Part shown: positions 32,258-42,615 of the stretch, piece by piece
Position numbering within the stretch: the stretch's first letter is position 1
How the letters are laid out: each line of letters opens with the position of its first letter
Assembly: GCF_004359215.1 (NCBI RefSeq)
Contig: NW_027152030.1
Coordinates: 904,360 to 968,359, forward strand
Length of the DNA: 64,000 nt
Origin: Bremia lactucae
Lineage: Eukaryota; Oomycota; Peronosporomycetes; Peronosporales; Peronosporaceae
Direction: 5' to 3'
Notes under the pieces: model-generated
Told to the model about the DNA's origin: nothing
The model's database searches: none
The model's input: only the letters and a program-made list of their open reading frames with translations
Program-made: the position numbers and the translations under genes

Positions 32258-32800
32258 TGTAGGCGGACACGTCGTAATGCGGCCACGCTCTACTTAGACA
32301 CACACCCTAGCACAGCGAAGAAGCGGTTTAACCTGCTTCTCTTGCGTGCAGTGAGGTAGTTGTGGTGGGCGCGCAAGCGACCTCACCCAACACACTAAGT
32401 ACTCTGGTTAAGTGTCGTCACGGGAGCGGTAATCCGTCTCCTCGTGCGCACTTACCAAGTAGGAAGTAGTTTTCAGACAAATCATATTTAATAGAATTAA
32501 ATATGAATACCTATGTTTACCAATTAAAATGTCATCTCTATAGATAACACTTAATATGTATTGCGAGTGTATCTTTCTAGATACCTCGCGTAAAGGATGA
32601 CGCTAGTCGTCACCACGGATGACGCTAGCCGTCATCCCTCTCAATGTGAATGCACCCAGGTGCATCACATAGACAAGGGTTGGTCACAAATGTGAGTACT
32701 GGGTCTAATTACGATTATTTAGTAATTGACCACCCCCTTAAGCACACAAAGTGTACTTAACGGGTACTGCGTAACATTAGGGCAACTTTAGTCCGTTACA
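32258..32800 (-). mobile_element. Gypsy-B 5' LTR, main copy, with primer-binding site
   Basis: Minus strand starts TGTAACGGACTAAAGTTGCC at 32800 and ends CCGCCTACA at 32258, 543 bp. Immediately after it, CTTGGTAGCACTTGAAATCC (from 32257) is the likely primer-binding site. Internal perfect hairpins include the AT palindrome near 32490-32515 and GGATGACG/CGTCATCC near 32617-32637. Confidence 0.85.
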
Positions 32801-32836
32801 TAGAGCGTGGCCGCATTGAGACGTGCCCGCCTACAA
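32801..32836 (+). mobile_element. Gypsy-B LTR end fragment
   Basis: TAGAGCGTGGCCGCATTGAG followed by CCGCCTACA is the last ~36 bp of a plus-oriented B LTR, abutting the minus-oriented LTR start. Marks an older B insertion at this spot. Confidence 0.6.
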
Positions 32837-33185
32837 AGCAAGTGTTTTAAAAAGAGCCTTTCTCTGCACGTACTCGTGTTCGTGAAGTGACATGACCCAC
32901 CACTCGCACTGAAGCAGTGCGAAGCTCGGCAGTGCCACGCTAAAATACAATTTAAAGAGGTAATCAAACTAAGTACTCAAACTTGATGCATTTATGTTTT
33001 GTTTGCATATCGTCAACTTTTTTTCCGTGGAAAAGTTGAGTTTTTGCCACACTTTAAAAAAATCGAACCTTCACCTCACCCGCTATGCTTGCAAGATCGA
33101 TGCTTAAACTGTTGTTTTTCAATTCAGAATTTGAGTTGCAATAAATGGAACGAGTTAATAAAACTTAGTGACGCCACCTCCGATC
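32837..33185. other. Intergenic, host side of the element
   Basis: Transition from repeats to host genes; AT-rich, probably the 3' flank of the minus-strand gene that ends at 33186. No motif assigned. Confidence 0.5.
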
Positions 33186-34607
33186 TTATGGTCGAGTGCA
33201 CAACTGACGTAGCAAAGCGTGAAAATCCTCTCTCTCCTGTTGTCGCTCCTTGTGCATTTGGGTAAAAACATTCAAGAGCTGTTCTTGTTGCTTTTCTACA
33301 AGGGTTTCCATGTAATTTAAGTTTTGATTCGAAATTTCCTGCGGATTCCGCTGATGCAATATCGCAAGTAGCATCGCTTGGTTCTGCTTCCGCTCTGCCA
33401 TTCGCTCTTCCCGCAGTTCATGCATGAGCTGCTCGAATCGAGCATTTTGTGCCTCGAGCAATACTTCTACAACCTGTTCATCAATGTGAGATTCCTCCAC
33501 GTCGTCGACCGCAAACGATGAATTTTTGCTATGATCTTCTTCAACCTCTGACTCGTCATCGTCATTGGACGGAGACGGACTGGGAGATCTAGCCACTGAC
33601 TCGTCCGACGAGGATTCGGACGACACGGACGACTTGCGCAATATCCTATGCCCCCGTTTCCGTTTACGACCAGTAGCCGTCACAGTTCCTAAAATTTCTT
33701 CTTTCTCGAGAATGCTGCTAATCTTGTGGAACGTTTCGCGGTCAATCTCGCAGCCCACGCGTTGGCTTGACTTCGGACTCACGAGCTTTCGTTGTAAGCG
33801 AAAGCGTTCCCCCGTGGTATAATCAAACCAGTCTGATCCATCCAGCGCTTCTAACGCAGTCACACATTGACAAATGAAATTGTACGAATGAATGATGCAC
33901 CGCTTCTTGGCCGTAATGGAGCCGACCGTTGTATCCTCTGGTCCCCCAAGGGCCACAAACTTTTGTCGAATCAACCAATTCGGCAACTTTACCTTCTCAT
34001 CCGGCTCGTTGCCATAGTCAATAAATTCGTCGACGGCATCTTGCCAGGCACCCACGAACAAAGCCCAATCTTCGGCAGTCCACGCGACTTTGACCGTCTC
34101 AACAGAATCCGTCTCCTCTTCGGGCTCGATCGTTTTCTTTTGACGTGGAGGACTCCTTTTTGAGGATGCCTTCTTTCGAAAGTCTTTTCCTTTGCGATTT
34201 TTTCCGCCTCCGCGACATATGCGATCAAGTCGACGAAAGAGCTCTTGGCTCACAATGGTCACCCCCTTTTCCTTCTTGCTGTGCACTCGACGAAGCTCGT
34301 GCTGCTCGGCCGCCGACAATTCATACCAACCGGGCGTGCCTCGTTTCAGACTCTTTTTGTTTGTGGCGACAATGAGACGATACGACGTACAAAGTCGATG
34401 GTGCTGCCGAGTGACGGACGAAAGGCTTCGTTTATTCGAGCCAGAGATGACGCAAAAGCGCGCGTGCAACGTGGCACGTTCGCCTGTGGACAGCAAGAGG
34501 CGATCCTTTGGGTCGTCCACGACCTCTTCCCACGCGTCCACGAGGTAATTCAATTCGTCAGAGGCCCAGGCCGAATTGACGCGAGCGCTAGCGGCTGTGA
34601 GTGGCAT
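33186..34607 (-). CDS. Two-module trihelix/SANT-like protein with C-terminal coiled coil
   Basis: Intronless, 473 residues from the ATG at 34607. Two copies of a ~110-residue helical module: residues ~12-130 (AWASDELNYLVDAWEE, then RFCVISG, SVTRQHHRL, WYEL.AAEQ) and ~174-300 (AWTAEDWALFVGAWQDA, RQKFVALGG, SITAKKRCI, WFDYTTGERFRL). Regular Trp and helix spacing recalls Myb/SANT or trihelix DNA-binding modules; this is pattern recognition, not a database hit. A basic patch GRKRKRGHR (313-320) could be a nuclear signal. An acidic Ser-rich stretch (330-375) is followed by a strongly charged coiled coil (380-470) ending LVEKQQEQLLNVFTQMHKER. The neighbouring gene upstream (34863-36689) is a paralogue with the same layout and strand, so this is a tandem duplication. 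A chromatin or transcription role is inferred only. Confidence 0.85.
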   Translation of the reverse strand: MPLTAASARVNSAWASDELNYLVDAWEEVVDDPKDRLLLSTGERATLHARFCVISGSNKRSLSSVTRQHHRLCTSYRLIVATNKKSLKRGTPGWYELSAAEQHELRRVHSKKEKGVTIVSQELFRRLDRICRGGGKNRKGKDFRKKASSKRSPPRQKKTIEPEEETDSVETVKVAWTAEDWALFVGAWQDAVDEFIDYGNEPDEKVKLPNWLIRQKFVALGGPEDTTVGSITAKKRCIIHSYNFICQCVTALEALDGSDWFDYTTGERFRLQRKLVSPKSSQRVGCEIDRETFHKISSILEKEEILGTVTATGRKRKRGHRILRKSSVSSESSSDESVARSPSPSPSNDDDESEVEEDHSKNSSFAVDDVEESHIDEQVVEVLLEAQNARFEQLMHELREERMAERKQNQAMLLAILHQRNPQEISNQNLNYMETLVEKQQEQLLNVFTQMHKERQQEREDFHALLRQLCTRP

Positions 34608-34862
34608 GATGCGGCGAGAAGGAACGGCTATTTAAGAACTGGTTGGGGATCCGATTTTTGTTGAAAACGAGAGGGCACATACAAAGAACAAGTACGCACA
34701 ACTCGATAAGTTTGAATTTGGCCATTTTTCGGAAATGGAAGTGGGGTACTCGATGCCGAGGGACATATTTAATGCAAGGACTCATCAATGCAGCATTGAA
34801 TTGAAAGTACCAGCAGACGACTACTACAAAAAGCTACTTAATCAAATTATGGACTCTTACCC

Positions 34863-36689
34863 TCAGTCTTTTTGTTCGTGGTCAAAATTGACAAGACGAC
34901 TACTTCCCAGCTCGCGTAGAAGCATTCGAGCTTGTTCACGCTCTTGCGAATGCTCGTCTTGCAGCTGATTAAACAAACTAAGCAAGTGCTGGCGCTGCTT
35001 CTCCACCAATGCTTCCACGAATTGAGACGGCTGATCAGATCTCTGCGTAGATGAATTGCGCAGCTTGAGCGCTTCCAAAATAATTTCCACATTGTGTTGG
35101 CGCTCTTGTCGTCGCTCCTCTTGAAATTCGCCAAGCAGCACCTCGAATCGCTTTGTCTGGGTGTCTAATAACCGTGATACCCACTTGGCATCGTTTAAAT
35201 TGGTGCGTCGACGCTTTGGAGGAAAATTCATTACCTTGTCGTCGTCGGGAGGTTCGACATTGCGGTTGGCTTTCTTATTCAAGTTTTTATAACGAGAGTG
35301 GCGAAGTGCCTCTGCATTGGCGCGTCGGCTGGAGCTTTTAGTTCGAAATGAAGCGTCATCATCATCCACCTCCTTTTCGTCCGATTCTTCGGAAATGGTT
35401 TCTGCAATTACTAAGCCTCGAGGCGGGCCTGAATCGAATTTTTCTTTCGATACTTTTCTGTTGACCTTTTTAGTAACTTCGCCTTTAGTTCGTCCAAGTA
35501 ATTCATTCAGTGTCGCCGGAGCACGAGGCGCATTGCCCGCTGGTGTCAGAACAATTTGCTGCGCTTTATCAATTTGCACTAGTTGCTGATACGTATCTTT
35601 TTCAATAAACACAGCCTGTTCATTGTGGTGACCATATTTTTTCTGTAATTCCATTCGTTCTTCAGGTGTCATGCCAAACCAATTCGGACGATCACTTTGC
35701 GACGCCAGAGTGCGCAGCACATTGCGCAAGGCTCGAAACGCCATCACAATGGCATGTTTCTTGGCACCTGTTGACTGATTCGTACGTGGAGTATTCTTGT
35801 CCCCACAAAGTTCGACATACCGTTGATGAATTAATGAATTTAATCGAAGTCCTTCGTTTCGGGATGCAAAAGACCCGTCGAATCCCCCATTTGACAATAC
35901 AGTGACCACCTCGTGCCACGCCATTAAAAGTCGTTGTTCCTCTCGTTTTGACCACTTGGACGTCATTTTTACCTTAAACTTGCTCTTGCTCTTGGGAGGC
36001 GTATAATCTGTGTCGGCAATTCGCTTACGACGCAATTTATTTTTAATAAAATCATCATCCGACTCACTATCGGACAAGCTGTCGGACTCTAACGGTTCAT
36101 CACGTTTTGAGTCATTTTCTAAAGAGTTCGTCTTTAAGCTTTCAGCAGGTGACAAAGGGGGTGACAATGGTGGTGGGGGCGTCTGGCACGACCGAAACAT
36201 TGGCAATCCAGCAAGTGCCTCGGCCGCGGCCTTCATCTCATCAGCCATAGAACGCTCTTGTGACTTTGGGTGCAGCTGAAAAGATTCCATTGGAGAAGAC
36301 GGCGGCGGGGGAGCCTCCTCGCAGATCCGACACAAGAGTTCAAACTCGTCCGGCGTGACGGTCACGAGCTCGCCCAGTCGCCCATTCATGCAGCGCAGAT
36401 CGTCCTGTTGATTCGTCGGTAGCTGAAACCACGTCGGACGTCGAGCGCGCAAGCTTTCGGCATTGAAAGCGCGAAGAAAGACAAAGGTGCGCACGAGACG
36501 CTGACGTTGGGCTTCCACTTCCTGGACCGAGATGGACGCACCGTCTCGCGGTCGTAGCGCATCAAAACGCGCGCAGAGTTGATGCAACTCCATCTCCGTG
36601 ATTTCATCACGGTCACGAGGCATGTCTAGTGTTTGTTCCCACGCTTGCAGCAGCGCTAGCAGCTCGTCGCGTCGCCACCAATGTGCCAT
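34863..36689 (-). CDS. Paralogous two-module trihelix/SANT-like protein with coiled coil
   Basis: Intronless, 608 residues from the ATG at 36689. Module 1 at residues ~2-128 (WWRRDELLALLQAWEQ, RFDALRP, RRPTWFQLPTNQQDDL) and module 2 at ~245-375 (KWSKREEQRLLMAWHEV, HQRYVELCG, AKKHAIVMAFRAL, PNWFGMTPEERMEL). They are separated by a Pro-rich run (125-185) and an acidic Ser-Asp patch (200-213). A basic signal PPKRRRTN lies near 495. The C-terminal coiled coil (~505-600, FVEALVEKQRQHLLSLFNQL) aligns directly with that of the gene downstream. It diverges from a promoter region of ~150 bp shared with the methyltransferase gene at 36838. Function unknown; probable nuclear DNA-binding or scaffold protein by architecture. 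Confidence 0.85.
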   Translation of the reverse strand: MAHWWRRDELLALLQAWEQTLDMPRDRDEITEMELHQLCARFDALRPRDGASISVQEVEAQRQRLVRTFVFLRAFNAESLRARRPTWFQLPTNQQDDLRCMNGRLGELVTVTPDEFELLCRICEEAPPPPSSPMESFQLHPKSQERSMADEMKAAAEALAGLPMFRSCQTPPPPLSPPLSPAESLKTNSLENDSKRDEPLESDSLSDSESDDDFIKNKLRRKRIADTDYTPPKSKSKFKVKMTSKWSKREEQRLLMAWHEVVTVLSNGGFDGSFASRNEGLRLNSLIHQRYVELCGDKNTPRTNQSTGAKKHAIVMAFRALRNVLRTLASQSDRPNWFGMTPEERMELQKKYGHHNEQAVFIEKDTYQQLVQIDKAQQIVLTPAGNAPRAPATLNELLGRTKGEVTKKVNRKVSKEKFDSGPPRGLVIAETISEESDEKEVDDDDASFRTKSSSRRANAEALRHSRYKNLNKKANRNVEPPDDDKVMNFPPKRRRTNLNDAKWVSRLLDTQTKRFEVLLGEFQEERRQERQHNVEIILEALKLRNSSTQRSDQPSQFVEALVEKQRQHLLSLFNQLQDEHSQEREQARMLLRELGSSRLVNFDHEQKD

Positions 36690-36837
36690 TCCAAACTTTC
36701 AATTCTTCGGTTGAAAAATCCTTGATTGCATACGTAAGTAAAACCCCTCGCGAAAGTGATTCTTCTTGAGGTTTGTAAGTGAGGGATACACCGCGTACTA
36801 TACGGAATGGTAGAAATTTGCATTAAACGATTCAACT
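36690..36837. promoter_or_regulatory. Shared intergenic promoter region of two divergent genes
   Basis: 148 bp separate the divergent start codons at 36689 (minus) and 36838 (plus), so both promoters must lie here or overlap the neighbouring 5' ends. I cannot assign an initiator or other element with confidence. Confidence 0.4.
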
Positions 36838-37742
36838 ATGGCAGACACCGTGCAAGTTTTCCCTGAAAAGAATGTTGATAGGGTCGAAGAGACTATTTGC
36901 GTGCGTGTGAATGGACAAGATCTGCATTTGACGCTATTAATGGTACGAATAGCAATTCCTTAAATTTCGTCGACTCTGTTCAAATTAAATAGCTTTTCAT
37001 GTCTGCCGTTTGAACCGTGATTGACAGCAAGAAGACGAGCTCGCGCCGTTATTTTCGGGCGCTGCTTGGGCCGGGACATTATTGTGGGATGCAGCCGTGC
37101 ACTTAACAAAACGATTTTTAGTTGATTATCACCACGTACTCATTGACCCAAATAATGACTTGCGTATCTTGGAACTCGGTGCTGGAATGTATGGTTTTCA
37201 ATCGCCACATTTGTATCATTAAAAGTTGCAATTGACGATTTCAATTCAGTGGTGTACCAGGCATGGCAGCACGAGTCGCTGGTGCCAAACATGTCGTGCT
37301 CACAGAACAGGACGAGCTATTGCGGCTACTGCACGTTAATTTAAGTACAAACAGAAAGGTGTTGAACCTTTGTGGTGGCGAAAAGAGCAAGAGCATAGAC
37401 GGAATTGTGGCAAGACCGCTAAGCTGGGGGATCAAGCAAACAAACAAGTACTTAGCGCAATATGCCGATGAAAAGGTGGACGTTGTGCTATCCTGTGACT
37501 GTATCTACGAGCCACTATACGGCGACTCTTGGCGCGCGCTGGCCCAGACGATGGAGCTTCTATGCTTAAAGAATCCAACGTGTGTCGCGCTCGTTGGTGT
37601 CGAGCGACGCAATGAGGACGGCATCGATAAGTTTCTAGCATTCATCGCCACGCACACAAAACTTCAGTACCGACTGGACGAGGAAGTCATCCACAGTACA
37701 AATAATCGATTAGAAGTGTATTATCTCAGTCTTGAAAGATAA
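36838..37742 (+). CDS. Putative protein-lysine methyltransferase, METTL21/Methyltransf_16 type
   Basis: Three exons predicted: 36838-36942, 37028-37188 and 37250-37742, with introns 36943-37027 (85 bp, GTACGA...CAG) and 37189-37249 (61 bp, GTATGG...CAG). The phases join without a shift to give 252 residues. Exon 2 supplies PLFSGAAWAGTLLWDAAVHL and the beginning of SAM-binding motif I (RILELGAG), which exon 3 completes (GVPGMAARVAGAKHV). This supports the second intron strongly. Later come the acidic loop VVLTEQDE and the DxxY-type motif VVLSCDCIYEPLYGDSW. Such enzymes methylate lysines of elongation factors or chaperones; the substrate here is unknown. Convergent with the PFK-2 gene, stop codons 55 bp apart. 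Confidence 0.85.
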
Positions 37743-37797
37743 TGGACGGCTAACGTCGAGGTCAGCTAGAGACACTCGCGAAAAAAATCTTTTTTTT

Positions 37798-39981
37798 TTA
37801 CATAGGGCGGTGCCACACTTCCTCACACTTGTAAGCTTTCGGCGTGACTTGAATAACCGCGTGCAGCGGAATGTTCAGCGTCGGACACTCTTCCGGGGAC
37901 TTATTGGTCAAGTAGGCGTACAATACACGCAAAATTGCCTGGTGGGCTACAATCAAGACGGGCTGATTCATTCGCATGAGTTCGGTAATTACAGGCTCCA
38001 GGCGGTGGATAACATCTTGATACGACTCGCCTCGCGGGTATCGATAGTGAAGCTTGTTGTTCTTGCGTGCCAGATATTCCTCGGGCATTTCCTCGGCCAC
38101 TTGCTTGTACGTCATGCCATCACAAATCCCGGCATCAATCTCATCAAGCTGCTTCCACTTCACAATCGATCGCCCACGGGCTGCGATCCGTTCGACTGTC
38201 ATTCCTGTCCGCAGCATTGTCGATGTCCATACCGCGAGTTCCGTATCATGGGACGGATAGTACGCGTCGATAAACCGGTCAAGCTGAACCGCATATTGCA
38301 CGCCCAGTGGACTCAGCGGTGCATCGCCTCCAATGCGCTTCTGTTTATTGTACATGCTCTCTCCATGGCGACTCAGCCAGATCGGTCGTGGCTTTAGATT
38401 CAAATTCGCCATGAGAAACATGATGCGGGACTGCAAGTAGCCATACACTTGGTTGCAAAAGATTTGACGACCGACATCAATGATCTTGATGAATGGAGCG
38501 CTCTCAAATTCAGCTTCAAGAGGTTCATAGAGAAATTGGTAGTGCTGGATGCGATTATTATAGTCAGCTGCTGCCTCCTCCATCGTCTGCCCCGCGTAGT
38601 CGGCCGAATTGAGTTTCATTTCATTGATCGAAGACGCAATGAGTTCAGGATCGTCGCACACCGACTCAATAAACATCATTTCGCACTTGTATCGCTGACG
38701 CACTTCGCTTAAAAGCATGTCGCGGCGCTCGCGTGTGACATTCGTGGCGTCAAAGATGACGCAGTCGCAGTCGTTACTCTCGAGTGCAGCAATTGAGTCC
38801 TCGAGACACTTTCTCGACAAATCATTTCGAATCTGAACCGATTCTTCATTCATCGGATCCCAGAAAGCGTGATTGACGTTCGAACCTACGAGTTTCCGAC
38901 GATATTCCCCAGTATTAAACGTTCGTGAGTGGTGTCCCATCCACGTCAAATGACGGGCTAAGATATGACCAATGTATGTCTTTCCGCGTCCAGGCAGCCC
39001 CACGAGAAAGATCATGAGCTTGCCACCGCTACCGTGCTGCATGACCGTACGAGGGCCTCGCACCAGCAAGGACCGGTGGCCACCAAGCTGAGCACGACTG
39101 TTGTGCTCGTGCGTGACTAAATCGCCCCCAAAGTGCTGCGTCGTGGCTGCTAGCAGCACGGAATTAGTGATTGCATCGTCCATGTAATTCGTGTACTTAG
39201 GCGTCGCCACTTCGGCAGCAACGACGTTCGTACTCGACGCAGCAACGCTCAGCAATTCCTCACTCTTGGACCGCGTTAATGTTCCTGCTCTCGGTCTATT
39301 GCCATGAGAGCTAGCAGGTCGCTCCTTGACTTCAATGCCATACTCGGCATCTTCCGTCTCCTGCGGTTGACGATGCGACGGTCGTAATATTGAGGAAGGC
39401 GTGGAACCCACAAATGTATTGGAACGAGACTTGACGCCCGGAGAATGCTGCGGTCTAAGACCTGGAGACGCGTGATGGCGTAGCTTCATGAGTTCTTCAC
39501 TGGCCACAGGATTCATTACTGGAAGTCCTTCGTTGGCATCACGGAGAATGGTATGTAGCGTGTGTTGCAAAGGCTTGGTCTTGGTCTGCGGGTCCACGTA
39601 CGGGACAATTTTAATGAAATTGTTAAGATTTCCATACTCGTCAGGCGCAAAGGCAACCTCAGGGTCGTACTGCCACGCTCCGTCCACACAAAACTTGAAC
39701 AAGTGCGTACCCGGAGCCAGCCACAATTTGACACTAAAGGGCGGGGCATGGTCGTCCGCTATCTGTTGCTGAAGCGGAATCTGGGAACCCCAACTACTCC
39801 ATTTGACACAATTATTATGTTAACAGACGGAAATTGATCGTCGGAGGCGACAAATAATTCGAAAGAGTGCTGCTCACTTATTAAAGGTGCCCGTGACACC
39901 CACGGACTCACAAGGGTGGGACCACTTGATCACAGCTGGAAACAAATGATCTTCTTCCTCAAGAACGTTCACTGGCGACAT
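37798..39981 (-). CDS. Bifunctional 6-phosphofructo-2-kinase/fructose-2,6-bisphosphatase with glycogen-binding N-terminus
   Basis: Two exons: 39981-39878 and 39796-37798, with an 81-bp intron (39797-39877, GTGAGC...GAG). They join in frame to 700 residues. The start at 39981 (MSPVNVLEEED) is the only in-frame ATG before an upstream stop, but a further 5' exon is possible. Residues ~10-95 form an AMPK-beta/CBM48-like glycogen-binding domain (FPAVIKW, WLAPGTHLFKFCVDGAWQYD, GNLNNFI), split by the intron. A low-complexity Ser-rich linker follows (~110-240). The PFK-2 domain begins near 295 with Walker A GLPGRGKTYIGH (~301-312) and FDATNVTRERR (~383-393). The phosphatase domain has the RHGE motif (~511-514), DEIDAGICDGMTY (~586-598) and VAHQAILR (~651-658). 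It makes and removes fructose-2,6-bisphosphate, a glycolytic control signal; the carbohydrate domain may tie it to storage glucan. Confidence 0.92.
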
Positions 39982-40616
39982 CTTGAACGGCTCTTCCAGC
40001 AAGGGTTTTTGCGAATCCAAGGGTGTCGTCGGTGCACTGTGTTGGGGGAGGGGCTGACTTAAAAATTGTAAATGGTTGGAAGAAATGTGAAATTGTGACA
40101 ATGTAGACACAAAATCACACACTGGCTACGAGGCGGTTAGGTATCGTATTGCAAAAGGCTTTATTTGCAGCGAGTTCGGTGGCATGCGATTCAGGCTGAA
40201 TAGGTCACGTGACGTGGCAACATGAAGATCGACTTTTAAAATTCTTTTCGACAATTTTCAAAACTTTTTAAGATTGATTTTCTGTAAAGTTCAATAAAAT
40301 AGCCTTACAAATAAAATTTTATTTTGTGTATTCAAATCTGAGCAATTAATTAAGTGAGTCTAGACCCAACCCCGGTTTTTGCTAGGCCCACCCCACCTAA
40401 GTTTGAGTTATTCTAATTGGCTGAAATTTATTCCGCTTGTTACGATTAAATTGACAATTAGGAATTATACTAAAGGTGACGCAGTGTGCGGGAGAAATCT
40501 AAATAATAATATGTATCCAACTGCAAAACCTCGTTGAACTTGCTTTAATTTTTGCGAGGGCTTACCGCATCTATTTTTCTATCTGAGATAATCCACAAGC
40601 CCAGCGTTTGTGTGTG
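39982..40616. other. Upstream region of the PFK-2 gene and AT-rich spacer
   Basis: 5' flank of the minus-strand gene. A perfect 10-bp palindrome GTCACGTGAC at 40204-40213 contains an E-box core and could be a regulatory site, but this is a guess. 40350-40410 resembles, inverted, a G-rich motif at 48845-48890. Confidence 0.3.
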
Positions 40617-40865
40617 TCATGGTCGACTATGATAGATACTTGCTGCTGCATGATTTCGGGCAAATGGAACGGGTACCAGCTGGGAACGAGGCTCCCAGCT
40701 GTCATGCGAAGGTGGATAACCGCGCCAGCGAGCTAGATAACTGGTTCGCTGCCTCATCACATCGCGGTGGCTTTGAATACGTTCTACAAGGGAACGTTGA
40801 CCACCGTGAGTATCCACCAATGGTTGTGGCAGAGGAGGAAATATTACATCCGAGGTGTGTCATTT
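40617..40865 (-). pseudogene. Chromodomain remnant of a Gypsy integrase tail
   Basis: Minus strand reads VERIQSHRDV...YLARWRGYPPSHDSWEPRSQL, a typical retroelement chromodomain with aromatic and WEP motifs. Such domains at the integrase C-terminus steer insertion to chromatin marks. Isolated fragment; the integrase tail at 46.1-46.3 kb lacks this part, so it may derive from a longer member of the same family. Confidence 0.7.
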
Positions 40866-40904
40866 GAATTACCTCTTTTTAGCTAAAGACCCGTAGCTGC
40901 TTAA

Positions 40905-40996
40905 AAAACTTCCTCTGTACTCTTGCGTACATGAAGTTTTGAGGCACCCTACCTACACTGTAATGATCAGTACTAGTGAAAAGGTGCCCCTTTACA
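40905..40996 (+). mobile_element. Gypsy-A 5' LTR end and primer-binding site (copy A2)
   Basis: TTCCTCTGTACTCTTGCGTA through GAGGCACC to TTTACA at 40996 matches the last ~90 bp of the complete A LTR at 57133-57647. It is followed by CCTGGTAGCACTTCGTAG (40997-41014), the presumed primer-binding site shared with the copy at 57648. Confidence 0.7.
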
Positions 40997-41162
40997 CCTG
41001 GTAGCACTTCGTAGTTCCGTTCAACGGCCCACGCACGTTCCGTCCAAATTAGATATGTTATATGAAGAAGGAGGAAGCTTCAAAGCCCCTCAAGATGGTT
41101 ATTACGCAACCCGTGCGAGGTTTTATAATTCGAGTGACCTCGAATAGAGAGCAATCGATCGA

Positions 41163-42120
41163 ATGAGTTCGGTCGTAGGCGGGCCAGCCGTTGGCGCTAT
41201 GCTGTTCACTCTGAGCAGAGATGAATAGCATGCGGCCATAGCCGAGTTCATTCAACACGTACTCGACGGGGCTCATGAGAAAGTAGCCTTGCTTCACCAG
41301 CAAAGCTCTCAACACACGGAGGTTTTGAGAGAACAGGGTGCTTAACAGATGGAACTGTTGAGACAGCAGCATTTACATGCTGCTAATGGGCAGACGCTTC
41401 CGCGTCGACTCGAAAGCTAAAGGATCCAAAATATTTAAACACAAGGCAGTTGAGGGCGACTCCTTTTTGAGATGGTTCGTCGAATTCGACGATGCCATAG
41501 AAGCTCGTCGTGTCAGTGATGATGCGACGAAAGTGAAATTTGGCTCGTCCAACTTAGCTGGACGTGCCAATTCTTGGGCATTGTGGCTCGGGCTTCACGA
41601 CCTATTAGTCTTTGAGTCGTATGAGGTCTTTAAAACCCGGCTCAGACAAACATTTGAGCCACCACGTGCCGAATTCAAGGCTCGAGCTGAGCTCCTGAAT
41701 TTGAAGCAGGGCAAGCGTGACATCCACGCTTGTGCCCAACATATACGATACCTGGTCAGTTGTATCGTATTTCATCCAATTGATAAAGAACAAACACAGG
41801 TAACTGTGTTTATGAAAGGTCTTGCAGACGGACCTGTTAAGACCCACCTGTTCTGGCTAGAATTAGAGTGGCTAGACCAAGCGATCTATATGGCGGAACA
41901 AGACCGAAACAGGCTTTCGTCCACTCGGATGCTTATCTTCGCCAATTCGACACGAAAACGGAGGACCAGAACCCACGGATTTCTCGTATGTAGAGAGCGA
42001 CAAACCTCGCTCTTCAAGTTACAAACGATTACAGAAATGTAATCGTTGTCGAAAAATGGGCCACATCGCCTATGAGTGTAGTTCCCCACGGTCAGTGCCA
42101 AAAAACACTATGCGAAAAGA
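41163..42120 (+). pseudogene. Gypsy-A gag, copy A2
   Basis: Plus strand: SSVVGGPAVGAMLFTLSRDE, a coiled segment (HEKVALLHQQSSQHTEVL; LRQQHLHAAN), then the Gag capsid core (FLRWFVEFDDAIEARRV, KFGSSNLAGRANSWALWLG, FKTRLRQTFEPPRAEFKARA, LNLKQGKRDIHACAQHIRYL, VTVFMKGLADGPVKTHLF) and a CCHC knuckle CNRCRKMGHIAYEC (42041-42082). 41377-42042 is open for 221 codons; stops or shifts lie at ~41228, 41346 and 42000. Structural coat protein in an active element. The coding DNA carries many perfect hairpins. Confidence 0.85.
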
Positions 42121-42615
42121 CCGACTTCTCGCTCGGAATAGTGGAGGTCGCGGATCCGACGCTGTTGCGAAATCGCAACGGCGAGGCGTATCGTAAAAAA
42201 ACGGTCGGGGTCACTAGGTGCGGAGCGTTCTACTGATCCAGCAACGTCAAACGAATTTGCAGGTCTTTTAACGAAAGTTGTTTATGACACAAAAACATTG
42301 TGTGGAACTACACCAGGGGATGAGGTTAACCTCATCACACTGAAAGTAAAGTGTCAAATAAAAAAATAAGTAGCCACTTTAGTCCCTAGTCGATTGTGGG
42401 GCGTCGTAGCTTTATTAGACACCAATCGCTAGAAGGTCGCACGATCATACTTATTGAGCGCGATAATCCTCTAACGAGGATGACAGTGCGCTTAGCAACA
42501 GGCGCATCTGTGACAGTAAAGAAACGCGTAGTTACTATCCAATACACGTTCGAAGCTAAAGAGTACGATAATAATTTCATCGTACTAGATTTGGATGACA
42601 ATTTAAATGTCATCC
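41365..42615. repeat. Hairpin-dense stretch in Gypsy-A gag-protease
   Basis: Perfect inverted repeats found by eye: 41365-41384 (arms AGCAGCAT), 41478-41491 (7+7 palindrome), 41743-41770 (ATACGATAC), 41792-41811 (AAACACAG), 42024-42047 (AACGATTAC), 42319-42336 (9+9 palindrome), 42562-42586 (AGTACGAT), 42593-42615 (GGATGACA). Arms 7-9 bp, loops 0-10 nt. Confidence 0.85.

Noticed and set aside
24757..32826. TAGAGCGTGGCCGCATT on both sides of the main Gypsy-B copy as a target-site duplication
   Set aside because: Too long (~25 bp) and not identical; these are ends of separate B LTRs.
32999..33265. 88-codon plus-strand frame beside the host genes
   Set aside because: Overlaps the end of the minus-strand gene, low complexity, no motif; probably chance.
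34192..34664. Plus-strand frames of 118 and 139 codons
   Set aside because: Shadows of the minus-strand gene 33186-34607.
37732..38397. 221-codon plus-strand frame
   Set aside because: Antisense shadow of the phosphatase half of the PFK-2 gene.
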